DNA from: an uncultured Phascolarctobacterium sp.
GTDB taxonomy: Bacteria > Bacillota > Negativicutes > Acidaminococcales > Acidaminococcaceae
DNA length: 64,000 nt
Direction of reading: 5' to 3'
NCBI GenBank assembly: GCA_900551745.1
Contig: URXA01000004.1
Coordinates: 24,055-88,054, forward strand
Shown here piece by piece: positions 8,637 through 18,607 of this stretch. The position numbers were made by a program, and so were the translations under genes. How positions within the stretch are numbered: position 1 is the first letter of the stretch; each line of letters starts with the position of its first letter. The notes under the pieces were generated by a model that worked only from the letters and a program-made list of their open reading frames with translations, searched no databases and was not told where the DNA came from.

Positions 8637-10016
8637 TCATTTCATATATTTTAGGGATATCAGCCTGAGATGCGGATCTCCTGCTGATATTTCCATACAT
8701 TCATCTGTAAACCCTTTTTTAGAAAACACTAGGAAGCGTTTATCAACACCTGTAAAATGTTCACCTTTAGCGAGCAATTTTTTCAGTACGTCACTGTCAG
8801 CTTTTTTATTGCTCCAATTACAATCAATCAGACAAATAACATCAGTATCGTCAGCAATAAAATCAACTGAAATTTTATTACTGCCGCTGCCTTGCCACCA
8901 CGGGCTTATTTGCTCAAAATCGCACATAAAATCATTGCGTTTTTTTAATTTATAACAATACTGCAAACAGATCTTTTTAAAAATATGGGCAGCAAATAAG
9001 TCTATTCTCGGCATAATATTATTGCGCAGAACCTGATGCCCGCGTCCGATCGCAATCGAACTCATATACGGAAAAACAAACTGATACCAGAAAACAAACA
9101 TATTATTAGCAATTTCATAATAGCTGATTTTGTTACTGCTGCTAAAAGCAGGATTGACACGCTGCAAAATTCCCATTGTCAGCAGTACATTCAAGTATTT
9201 TGAAACCTTGTTGCATTCCATATCGGCAGCCGCTGCTATTTCGTTCAGCCGCCCTGCCCCGCAGGCAACAGAACAAAGGATAGTATTATATGTAGCGGGT
9301 TCCCTTAAATCAAGTTTTAAGAGCTGTATTGGTTCCTTATACAATGGAGCTGCTGGTTCAAAAAACAATTTTTTCAGATTGTCCTTAAAAGACAGTTCCG
9401 CATCCAAATAACTCATATAATGGGGATTGCCACCGGCTGCGCCATATAAAAATAATTTTTCTTCTTCTGTAAAGCCTTCCAAAAATGGCTGTGCTTCCCA
9501 ATAATCCATAGCGCCTAATTTTATAACAGCATTAATGTAATTTTTTATCTGCATCTCCTGATTTTTCAGCAATACCAGCTCCATATCAGCAAAAGGCGCT
9601 CCCGAAAAAATAACTGATAGTCTCAACTGCTTTTTATATTTTTGAGCATATTTAGCAAATGCCGTAAAAAATTCCGGTGCAGAATCAAATAAATACTGTA
9701 CATCATCTATTACCAGAACCAGCCGCTGCTGTGTGGCCTTAAAAAACAACGTGCTTAATACACTATCCCAGCTGCGGAATTCATTTTTGGGACCCCAAAG
9801 GCCCTGCTCTTTTAATTCCAGGCAAAAAGCCGCCAAATTTACAGTTGACAACGCATTGCGGGCAGCAAAATAAGCAGCAGATTTTTTTTGTAAAAACTCC
9901 TGCAGCAAAGCAGTTTTACCGATTTTATATTCACCGCTCACAAGTACTACATTTAAAGAATTTTTTGCATACAATTTTTCTAAAAGACCTAATTCTTCAC
10001 TGCGTCCAATAAACAT
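8637..10016 (-). CDS. AAA ATPase of the archaeal-ATPase/DUF234 type
   Basis: A 459-residue protein opening with FIGRSEELGLLEKLY. Walker A is GEYKIGKTALL (about residues 28-38) and Walker B LVLVIDDVQYL (about 98-108). Residues 235-300 look like a winged helix, and the C-terminal third resembles the DUF234 nuclease-like region (DLFAAHIFKKICLQYC, then IDCNW). Such STAND-like ATPases are common in Bacteroidetes and Archaea and their role is poorly known. It sits between the TonB receptor, from which a terminator separates it, and the binding-protein gene. Nothing ties it directly to transport; it may be a sensor or a mobile accessory gene. Confidence 0.8.
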   Translation of the reverse strand: MFIGRSEELGLLEKLYAKNSLNVVLVSGEYKIGKTALLQEFLQKKSAAYFAARNALSTVNLAAFCLELKEQGLWGPKNEFRSWDSVLSTLFFKATQQRLVLVIDDVQYLFDSAPEFFTAFAKYAQKYKKQLRLSVIFSGAPFADMELVLLKNQEMQIKNYINAVIKLGAMDYWEAQPFLEGFTEEEKLFLYGAAGGNPHYMSYLDAELSFKDNLKKLFFEPAAPLYKEPIQLLKLDLREPATYNTILCSVACGAGRLNEIAAAADMECNKVSKYLNVLLTMGILQRVNPAFSSSNKISYYEIANNMFVFWYQFVFPYMSSIAIGRGHQVLRNNIMPRIDLFAAHIFKKICLQYCYKLKKRNDFMCDFEQISPWWQGSGSNKISVDFIADDTDVICLIDCNWSNKKADSDVLKKLLAKGEHFTGVDKRFLVFSKKGFTDECMEISAGDPHLRLISLKYMK

Positions 10017-10077
10017 AGCGGCACCTTCCTACTCATAAGTTGTATTTTATTTTAACACAACTCATAGCCGGAAAGCA

Positions 10078-10105
10078 AAAGGGAAACATAATTATGTTTC
10101 CCTTT
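10078..10105. terminator. Terminator of the cluster 1 TonB receptor
   Basis: A perfect 14-bp palindrome lies eight bases past the receptor stop codon. It is AAAGGGAAACATAA followed by its complement, with A and T flanks. Confidence 0.85.
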
Positions 10106-10112
10106 GCAACTT

Positions 10113-12092
10113 CTAAAAATTATAATTCACACCTACGCGGAAAGTCCTTCCCATCGTATAATACAAATTATTGTTGCTCGTTCCGCCAACATTGGCAATA
10201 TCCTTACGATTAAACAAATTATCGACATCAAAGGTAGCCGTCACGTTTTTGGCAACGTTATAACCAAGATGTAAGTTAGACACTAAAAGCGGCGAAGATA
10301 TTTCTGTTACAGTAATTTTTTCACTGCTGACGCCGTTTTTAAAACGATTGCCCCAATAGCTCAGATTTAAGGCCGCACTAAAATCACGATTCACATAATT
10401 TACACCGCCGTTTATCTGATAACGGCCCAAAGTATCTATCCAAGCCTGACCTTCCTTATACATACGCTGAGGTTTAGCAAACACCGCACCTACATTATAA
10501 GTAAAATGTTTATCGACATCCTGTTCATACCGCAGTTCAATACCGGTATTGCGATATTTGGCAGCATTAGTTTGATAAGACTGATTATCCACCAAATTTT
10601 TAACAGCTACTATTTGATCTTTAATGTCTATTCTAAAAGCAGTAAGATTTAACCGGCGTCCATTTTCACTATACTTATAACCAATTTCATAATTCCATCC
10701 ATGTTCTGCTTCCAAATCCGGATTAGGAACAACTACACTGCTGGCATAATAAAGATTTCTAAAAGTAGGCATTCTAAACGATTTTCCAACGCTGGCATAA
10801 ACAGAATTATGTTCATCAAATTTGGTTATAGCCTGTATCTGCGGCAAAAATTCGTTATAATCACCAGCCTCCGACCTGATTAAATCTTCTCTGGCACTGA
10901 AAATAATATTCGTGGCACGGCTCAGTTTTCTATCATACGAACCATAAACAGAATAATTATTAAGCGCATAAGTACCAAAATGTGCCGGATCCTTTAATAT
11001 ACTGCTGCTGTCGCCAAAGGTTTTAAATTTTTGATTATCGTTTTTGTAAGTTTCACGTTTAGCGCTGATACCAATCAATCCTGTTGCTTTATCGCTGCGC
11101 CAAACTTTTTTCGTATCCAGACCATACTGTTTATGATCACTTTTCTCCCACTCTACATTCGTCGGATTCACTACATAATAATCAGGATTTTCGATTCGTC
11201 TCTGATTATAATAAATTTTAGCATCCCAGCCGTTTTCATCATTGTATGCTATCTGTGCATAATGTTCACGGTCATCATACATAAAATGCTGTAAAATATT
11301 TTCATTTACATCATTATAATTAGTTGTATATTTCTTTTTATTGAACATATAACTGAATTTAAACCGGTCATCAAATTTATAGTTAAAAGCCAGATGATCT
11401 TTTTTACTGTCGCCAAATCCAATATAGTAGGGAACAGCAGTACCATTTATTTTTTTAGTGCCTAAACGCTCCGTCATATTGCCAGTAGAACCAAATTCAT
11501 TTCTGCCGAGAGCCAGGCTTGCTTTACCCATGCCTATGGTGGCAGCATAATCACGCTGTCCTTTATTTCCGGCAGCTACACGCAGCGAATTTTTCATCTG
11601 ATCCTTAGTTATAATGTTAACAACTCCGCCTAATGCCTCGCTGCCGTAGAGCACTGCCCCCCCACCTTTGACAATTTCAACTCTTTCCACCTCATCAAGG
11701 TTGAGCATATCCAAATGATTAACATTGTTAAATGAAGCCGGCACTCCATTGATCAAAACCAAAGTACCGCCATCAATACCGCGCAAATTGATTTGGCTGC
11801 TGCCGGTTATCCAGTTCTGATCATGCGGCCCCATATTAGTAAAATAAACACCGCCTTTGTACTTCAAGGCATTCGCCACATCGCCGGCACCTGTTTCCTT
11901 TAACTGCTCACCTGTATAAATAACCGTGTCAGCAGGTGTGTCTAAATTGTTCTTTTCATACCCCAAAGCAGTAACATTGATTCCGTCTAAAACAAATTCT
12001 GACAGACTTTCTTCTGCATAAACTGTTCCTGACAAAAAATATGTACCCAAAATCACTGCACACATCAAACTTCCTAATTCAAACTTTTTCAC
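10113..12092 (-). CDS. TonB-dependent outer-membrane receptor (cluster 1)
   Basis: A 659-residue outer-membrane receptor. The signal peptide is residues 1-26 (VYAEES), followed by a TonB-box-like stretch and a plug of about 110 residues with DGGTLVLINGVPAS and GSEALGGVVNIITK. The 22-strand-type barrel ends in the aromatic RVGVNYNF. The start is a GTG nine bases after AAAGGAG. It imports a bulky ligand across the outer membrane using TonB energy. Unlike most receptors here it has no riboswitch, MerR gene or G tract in the signal sequence, though a G7 run lies in the plug (11657-11663). It has its own sigma-70-type promoter and a long inverted repeat in its leader. Confidence 0.93.
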   Translation of the reverse strand: MKKFELGSLMCAVILGTYFLSGTVYAEESLSEFVLDGINVTALGYEKNNLDTPADTVIYTGEQLKETGAGDVANALKYKGGVYFTNMGPHDQNWITGSSQINLRGIDGGTLVLINGVPASFNNVNHLDMLNLDEVERVEIVKGGGAVLYGSEALGGVVNIITKDQMKNSLRVAAGNKGQRDYAATIGMGKASLALGRNEFGSTGNMTERLGTKKINGTAVPYYIGFGDSKKDHLAFNYKFDDRFKFSYMFNKKKYTTNYNDVNENILQHFMYDDREHYAQIAYNDENGWDAKIYYNQRRIENPDYYVVNPTNVEWEKSDHKQYGLDTKKVWRSDKATGLIGISAKRETYKNDNQKFKTFGDSSSILKDPAHFGTYALNNYSVYGSYDRKLSRATNIIFSAREDLIRSEAGDYNEFLPQIQAITKFDEHNSVYASVGKSFRMPTFRNLYYASSVVVPNPDLEAEHGWNYEIGYKYSENGRRLNLTAFRIDIKDQIVAVKNLVDNQSYQTNAAKYRNTGIELRYEQDVDKHFTYNVGAVFAKPQRMYKEGQAWIDTLGRYQINGGVNYVNRDFSAALNLSYWGNRFKNGVSSEKITVTEISSPLLVSNLHLGYNVAKNVTATFDVDNLFNRKDIANVGGTSNNNLYYTMGRTFRVGVNYNF

Positions 12093-12119
12093 AAAACACA
12101 GCTCCTTTATTACTTACTT

Positions 12120-12183
12120 AGATATCATAAATCAATCTATTTATCTATATTTATTTATTGATATTTTTTTATTTATGATATCT
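12120..12183. repeat. Large inverted repeat in the leader of the TonB receptor
   Basis: Perfect 13-bp arms, AGATATCATAAAT at 12120-12132 and its complement at 12171-12183, enclose a smaller ATCAAT/ATTGAT pair. The element lies between the predicted transcription start and the receptor start codon. It could be an RNA hairpin or a site for an iron-type repressor. It is the main content of the gap 12093-12441. A second AT-rich hairpin at 12297-12330 lies outside the transcript and is unexplained. Confidence 0.6.
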
Positions 12184-12200
12184 ATTCCCATTGAGTTTGA

Positions 12201-12229
12201 ATTTTAACATTCATAACTTTACCAGTCAA
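12201..12229 (-). promoter_or_regulatory. Sigma-70-type promoter of the TonB receptor
   Basis: On the minus strand, -35 TTGACT (12224-12229), a 17-bp spacer and -10 TAAAAT (12201-12206). Confidence 0.65.
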
Positions 12230-12388
12230 CGTTTTTAGACTTTTTCAAAAGAAATATATTTCTTCTTTCAATCTTCGAAACCAGCATCATTACTGATTAT
12301 TTTATACTGCTTATGAGTAGTATAAAATAATTTTACAATTTTTCTAGCAAAAATACTGTTTATGAGTAGAATTAAAATCATAAAAAAT

Positions 12389-12422
12389 ACCGTACCCTAC
12401 ATTAAATAATGTAAGGTACGGT
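12389..12422. terminator. Terminator of the first double-barrel gene
   Basis: A 15-bp stem with one mismatch (12389-12403 with 12408-12422) and an AAAT loop lies 20 bases past the stop codon. Confidence 0.8.
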
Positions 12423-12441
12423 CAAATAAGCGTCTATCAAA

Positions 12442-15400
12442 TCAGAAACTGTATTCAACAGTCGTATAGTACATGCGCCCTGCCGCAGGATAAGTAGGAG
12501 TACTGCACTTATGTGTATATCCAGTACTTCCACTGCTTCCCACAGTACCATAATTCATAAGTCTTTGATCATGTCCAGCATCAAAAATATCATTTACACC
12601 AGCCGTTAAACGCCAGTTCTTATCAAATTTATACTTCAACCCCAAATCCAGCGTTGATAACTGCTGCAGGTAATTTGCCGTGCTGATATCATTATCACCG
12701 CTATAATTAATAAGCTGCTTATCAATATAATTATATTCAGCAAACACATTCAGCTTATCTCCAGGGAACAGATAATTTAAACGTACATTCCATACCCACT
12801 CAGGAGTATAGCTGATAGTAGATTTCATACCATTAAAAATATTACCCATTTTACCACCGCTGTATTCGGCCTTCTGCCATGTACCGGCAATATTAAGGTC
12901 AATACGGTTCCATTTAAATAATGCCCCTATCTCAACACCATGTACCTCTCCCTCGTCCATAGGAAAATAAGTCATTGGGGCATTAGGTACTAACGGCGCC
13001 CACAACGCCATCTGATTTTTACTTTTACGCTGGAACCACGTCAAAATGATATCACTGTCAGATTTTAACATTTTTCCCTGCCAATTCAAGCTAAAGTCAA
13101 ACTGAGTGCCGCTCTCCCATGTTCCGCGGTCTGCAATATCAAAAAACGTCCCTGCATTATCATTCGGCATCATATTGGCACCATCGCCAAAGATCTCATA
13201 GAAATTAGGATGACGGTTGTAAGTACCCCAGGTAGTTTTGAAACTCAGGCTGTCTGTAATATTTTTCTGCAGCGCCGCGCCACCCGACCATTTCCAGCTG
13301 GCATCAGCATCGCCCAAGGTTTCCATCTCCACCTTATCGGCACGGAAAATAGGCGTCAATTTAAAATCGCCGTCGCTGTTTAATGTAATTGTATCCTGAA
13401 GAGTAAAATGATATTCTCTGTTATTATATTCAGTCAGCAACTTATGCAAATTACCATCAGCTTTATAATAACCAGTATCCCAAAAACTGCCGTTAGCATC
13501 CATTTTCTCATATTGAAAGTTACCATTAAACTCTAACAGATGGTTATCACCCATTTTAAGAGCAGCATTAAGATTAGTATCCCATTTCTTGGAATGATAT
13601 TTACTCCAACGCTCTCCGGCGCCTTCATTATAATAGCGTTCATCATCCTTACCTTCTTCATGGGCCTTTTTTAATCTTCCCAAATTTCGATAATCTTTTT
13701 TACTGTCGATGTAATTTATACGCCAGCCCCAGTCTAAATTCCCAACAGTGTCCTGACGTCCGATCTGAAACTCTTTCTGGTTAATATTCTGCTCTGCATC
13801 GTAGTAACCTTTATGCAGATCATCAATGTAGCCTTCATTCCAAGATGACCCGCTGCCAATAACGTATCTGTCCAAACTTCTGGGAATACCTTCGTGCATA
13901 TCCTTCCAGCTGAATTTGGTCATCCAATGTTCATCCTGCCATTTCAGCATTCCATTATTATTTTGATAATCATTACTGCGTCGATTGATCGTATCAACAT
14001 ACTTATCATTATTATATAAATCTACCCCAAAATCACCCTTCCAGATGTCACGCTGATAAGTAGCCAGCAGACTGCCGGTGCCTAAAGGCATATTCAACTG
14101 ATAATTGCCCGTATAACCACCGTATGATTTCATTCCCTGTGAAACCATACCGCTCATCTCAGTCGGTTTTTTAGTAACTATGTTGATTACGCCGCCCAAA
14201 GGAGAACCGCTGAAGCGTGCCGGTACATAACCTCTATACACTTCTACACGCTCTACGTTATCTACAGGTATTGTTGAAAGGTTTACTCCTGATTCTCCGT
14301 TCAGATTCATAAGCACACCGTCAACATAAACATTGACCTGCGCCGCCGTTGAACCGCGCACTCGTGCCACTGTATAGTGCCCGGTCCCGCTGATACGCTG
14401 TACAAACAAACCCGGTACCCGTTCCAACAGTTCTGGTAAATCCTTCTGTTCTCCCTGAAATTCCTCTGTTTTGATAACAGTTACCTGCCCGGGCGATAAT
14501 TTCTTCTCCCAGTCCGGACGTGCCGAAGAAACCGTTACCTCCGGCAATACAAAACCTTCTTCAATATTACCTTCTGCCAACGTGCCGCCAAAATTTACTT
14601 CTTCTGCTGCTTCTTCGCCCGCACTATATACAGCTGCTGAATCCGCCGCATTATTGCCTCCAATAACTACCGTCGGCGTATGTCCGCTCTTTTTATATAC
14701 CGTTGTATCCTCAAATTTGCCTGCTGACTCTAAAATCACATCGGCATCTGAAGCTATCTCAGCCTGTGACGCAAGCTTCTGTACCGCTCCCTTTTTATTC
14801 CTGCCATAAAAGCCGCCCCAGGTCCAATTAGCTCCGCCATTGATGTTCCATTCACTTCCTACATCACTGCCTGCTGTTTTTACAAAATTAAGGTTTACAG
14901 TCCCTGTAGGCGATATTTTTAAATTGCTTCCTACCGTAAACTCTGCATACGTATCCGTTCCATTATGCTTGTCCAGTGATCTTTCCCGCCCGCCATAATG
15001 CTGTATGACCTGTCCATTGCCGCCATATTCCTGTACTGCTGCTATACCGGCGTAAACACTGCCTTTTTCTCCAAGCATTTTGCCAAAATTTAAACCGTAC
15101 TTGCCTGTCACCGTATCGTAGCCTTTTTGTTTAACACCAAGGTTATTACTTAACTTATACTCTGTTTCATCCACATGTCCCAAAAATAAATTTACATACG
15201 GTTCCCAAAACAAACCGTTACTATATGTTTTCTGATAGCCATACTGCGCTCCAATGCCATAGCCCCAGGTACTAAGATCACCGCTTACCCTACCAGTAGC
15301 TCCATTTCCCTGATTGGCCTGCAAATTAAAATCATTTTTTAGTTTAGCTGCAGTTATACCTACATCCAGATAATGCCCTTTATCTCCTACCCACGTAGTA

Positions 15401-17570
15401 TAAATGCCGATACCCATACTGTCCTGGTCACCGCTGCCTGTTAAAGTATTGGAATTACCATCAGTTTTATTGACAAAAAAACCTACATAACTTCTTCCGT
15501 CCCAATAACCCTTACCCAGCAGTTTGTCATAACCGATGGAATAACCGTTATAGCTTTGGCTGACACTGCGCCCATACGCAGAAGCATTTTTAAATTTACC
15601 GTGATTTGCCTGTATCCACAAATTCTCTTTTTCGTCAGCTTCTCCCAAATAACCGTCTCTATGTAATTTGGACGTCCTGCTGAACATATTCAAGTAATTT
15701 GCCTTCCACAGATTATTACTGATCATAGCGTTATCTGCCGCCGATTTGCCTGACTCCGCTACCGAACCAGTATCCTGAAAACTATATTCGCTGATATACC
15801 AGGCCGTACCTTTTTTATTATTTTCATCTGTCGGATCTGTAAAATAATTTTCGTCTTTATCGATTTTTACATCAATTTCATAATCACTGAAAATCCCGTC
15901 AGCTATCGTTTTCTGACCTTCTACTTCAAAATTTTCCGCTCCCTCTAAAATACCCACAACAACAGGCCTGTTGTTACCTTTATTCCAGGCGTCTGCCTCT
16001 ATCTTGCCAACTCCGGCAATTTCTGTACCAACGCCTGGCACCCAGCCCAACTGCACATATATTTTATTTGGATCTGTACCGTTTTTATTAACAGCTACAG
16101 CATTTCCTATATAAACAGCATCGTTGGTATCATCGGTAATGCCCCATATATTATTGGTGATATCAACAGTATTGCTGTCATTATTATTTTTTCTTCCATA
16201 CAGACCCAGACGAAAAATTGCTCCGTCTGCCAAATTAGCCGTATCTGCAAATAAGTAGCGATTTAACTTTCGTGATTTATAAGCTATTTCACCATACATA
16301 TTTTCATAGCTGTCATAAACATAATAACCAGTATATTTTGTCCAAGGATATCCATCTTGCGGCAGCATATGATTAACTAAAGGATCACTGCCTTTAGTAT
16401 TGACATAGGCTAAATCAACAACACCTCCTGTTGCCACATCCAAGTCTTTCACATTAATTGTGGTAGCCTCTCCATATTCTGTCGCATCAGTAGTATTACT
16501 AAAGTCAGGATTAATATCAAGTTGACCTGTGCCAGTTACTCCATCTGCCGGTCCAAGAACAAGATTTCCATTTTTATCAACAGAAAACACCTGATTTATA
16601 GTATAGTTACTATCTATAATTCCAGACTTAGTTTCTTCTAATCTATCCATTGGACGCCAAACAGTATCTGCTCCAACACTTTGATTATCATATGTATAAT
16701 AGTTATCTACATCATTATTTACCGAAACCGTAGTAGAGGCAAACTTCAGTCCATTCAACTCAAGTAATACTTTATTCCCCCTATCGTCATAACCATATAT
16801 TTGCGGCATATTGCTAAGATAACTACTGTCAATTTCACCAAAACCAGGTATAGCTTCTTTTAATGCCTCATAAATCGCTCTTTCCAAAGATTCACTATAA
16901 AACTTCATCTGGCCGCCAACTCCGCTTTGGATCTTAGTCAACAATGTCGTTTTTATTCCCTCTGCATCCCAGCTATCGCCAACCCCAGAATCTTGTTTTA
17001 TTTTTTCGAAATCCAATTTATTTTTTATTGCATCTAATACTTTTTCATCTTTCCAATTCACCGATGTCAAAGCATTACTTATTTCCTCCGCATAATCTGG
17101 ATTTTTCCAATAAGTATCGTTTAAATATGTTGCCATATCTGCAGTCTTAGTAAACTCACTGACATCTTTTTCACTGCCATCTGATGTACCGATTACAATT
17201 TTAGCCAATCCCAATGCTCCAGCCCAATCCTGAGGTTTAGCCCCATTGACAGCAGCAGACAAAACAATTTCGTTCCCGCCTTCAATCTTCAAAACTGTCT
17301 TTTTAGACCAAACACTCACTTGCGGAGTTACATAATTCGAAGTTTTAGTAGGAATCAAATCACCTTTTTCATAACTCACGAAAATTTTACTATCATCATA
17401 TACTGCACCGTGTATTGCATCTTTACTTAAATTATTACCATAAGTTTCACCATCTGCGATTACATCTGCAGCCCAGCAGATGTCCCCCCCGGATATGCAA
17501 ACGTACACCCAAGTGATAACGCAATGCCCATTGCTATACTGTTCATTGTGTTTTTCCCACTATTCTTCAT
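12442..17570 (-). CDS. Autotransporter barrel-TonB receptor fusion, copy 1; reading frame broken at a G7 tract (probably phase OFF)
   Basis: A giant outer-membrane protein. From about residue 20 the frame is intact for some 1,680 residues: a passenger-like region (to about residue 600 of the open frame), a pertactin-type autotransporter barrel (about 625-890, starting NLWIQANHGKF and ending NWTWGGFYG), a linker with PTVVIGG, a TonB plug (about 990-1110, RPDWEKKLSPGQVTVI to GGVINIVTKKP) and a receptor barrel ending YYTTVEYSF. The signal peptide, starting ATG at 17570, is identical but for one residue to copy 2. Here the tract is G7 instead of G8, so the signal frame reaches a stop a few codons later. 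Without it, translation could begin only at a GTG (17508) and the product would not be exported. One inserted G would restore the gene. Confidence 0.85.
17484..17490 (-). repeat. G7 homopolymer (coding strand) at the end of a signal peptide, out of frame
   Basis: Seven C on the plus strand. The sister gene has eight at the same place, which puts signal peptide and mature protein in one frame. This length breaks the frame. Confidence 0.9.
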
Positions 17571-17588
17571 CACCCTATCATCCCTTTC
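17491..17588 (-). repeat. Near-identical 98-bp direct repeat, copy A (5' end of fusion 1)
   Basis: It matches 23388-23485 with one base difference by my reading. It covers the signal-peptide codons and translation start of the two fusion genes and adjoins the G tract. The two copies lie in the same orientation 5.9 kb apart. Confidence 0.85.
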
Positions 17589-17618
17589 ACAATAAATAAA
17601 AAACTTAATACTTCTGTC

Positions 17619-17649
17619 ATTATAAACCGTATGACTATCATACGGTCAA
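17619..17649 (-). promoter_or_regulatory. MerR-type promoter with 19-bp spacer and dyad operator, fusion 1
   Basis: On the minus strand, -35 TTGACC (17644-17649), a 19-bp spacer and -10 TATAAT (17619-17624). The spacer region holds a dyad with 9-bp arms and a 3-bp centre (17626-17646; ACCGTATGA, CTA, TCATACGGT). An overlong spacer with a central dyad is the hallmark of MerR-activated promoters, and a MerR gene starts divergently at 17752. Confidence 0.85.
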
Positions 17650-17751
17650 TATTTTTATCTATAATCCTTCTTTCAATCTTATATTTTTCAATATTCTATG
17701 CTATAATTTTACTATATTCAGTTAGTATACGATATCATTAGAGGGCTTAAC

Positions 17752-18582
17752 ATGACAGACAAAACATATTTCACTGCCGGAGAGCTTGCCGAACTATATG
17801 GCATACCTAAACAGACAATGTTATATTACGATAAAATGGGTATTTTACAGCCGGAATTTATTGCTGATAACGGATACAGACATTACGATGTACCACAATA
17901 TCTTACACTTGAAATAATAATATTTCTGCGTAAACTCAACATTCCTATAAGCCGTATTCAAAAATTTCTTGAGAATAAAAATCCCGCCACATTAAGCGCT
18001 CTGCTTGACGAAAAAGAATTGGAATGCCTGGAAATAATTGAACAAAACAAAAAAATATGCAGCAGTCTTCAATTATTCAAGCAGCAGCTTAAACGCAATC
18101 AACAAATCATTTTGGACCATATCCTGATAGAATATCAACAGGAAAAACAATTCTGCGTAACACCAGTCGATAAAAAACAATCCGGACGAAAACGCGTAGA
18201 GGTCATTGCACAACACGTCCAAAAGGTTTTCTCCCAATCCTACTTTAAAGAAAAAAGTGTTGGTTGGATCGTTGCCAAAAATGATTTCTTTAGCGGCAAT
18301 TATAATAACTCAATGTCATTTTTTTCAGCCGCCAACCCGAAAACAGAAATAAATATCAACAACTTTACGCGTCCTGCAGGTCTTTATTTAAGTTTGTCAT
18401 TCCGTGGCACATATTATAATAGAGCCCCTGAAATATCCAAAAAAATTCAAAATTTTCTTAGTCGTAACGAACTTCAGGCTATTGGTGATGTTTTTGTGAC
18501 ACCGCTAAATGACCACTGGGTGGCTAACAGCCCGAATGAATATATCAATAAAATAAGTATGCAAATACAAAAACGGCAGTGA
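17752..18582 (+). CDS. MerR-family regulator with GyrI/BmrR-like effector domain (MerR 1)
   Basis: A 276-residue transcription factor. The N-terminal MerR winged helix (about residues 6-75; FTAGELAELYGIPKQTMLYYDK then GYRHYDVPQY) is followed by a dimerisation helix and a C-terminal domain of about 130 residues. That domain holds PAGLYLSLSFRGTYYN and GDVFVTPLNDHWV, resembling the GyrI-like small-molecule pocket of BmrR. It probably senses an organic ligand, perhaps the transported compound. It is divergent from fusion 1 and convergent with fusion 2. Both fusions have 19-bp-spacer promoters, so it probably activates both. Two paralogues lie at 46323 and 57799, each beside a TonB receptor. Confidence 0.88.
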   Translation: MTDKTYFTAGELAELYGIPKQTMLYYDKMGILQPEFIADNGYRHYDVPQYLTLEIIIFLRKLNIPISRIQKFLENKNPATLSALLDEKELECLEIIEQNKKICSSLQLFKQQLKRNQQIILDHILIEYQQEKQFCVTPVDKKQSGRKRVEVIAQHVQKVFSQSYFKEKSVGWIVAKNDFFSGNYNNSMSFFSAANPKTEININNFTRPAGLYLSLSFRGTYYNRAPEISKKIQNFLSRNELQAIGDVFVTPLNDHWVANSPNEYINKISMQIQKRQ

Positions 18583-18599
18583 AAACTTTCACTGCCGTT
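18572..18599. terminator. Bidirectional terminator between MerR 1 and fusion 2
   Basis: A stem of about 12 bp (AACGGCAGTGAAA with its complement) whose left arm contains the MerR stop codon. It serves both convergent genes. Confidence 0.8.
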
Positions 18600-18607
18600 C
18601 CGTATTT

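Noticed and set aside
11657..11663. G7 run in the plug of the cluster 1 receptor as a phase-variation switch
   Set aside because: It lies well inside the gene in codons for a conserved Gly-rich motif, unlike the signal-peptide tracts, so chance and motif constraint explain it.
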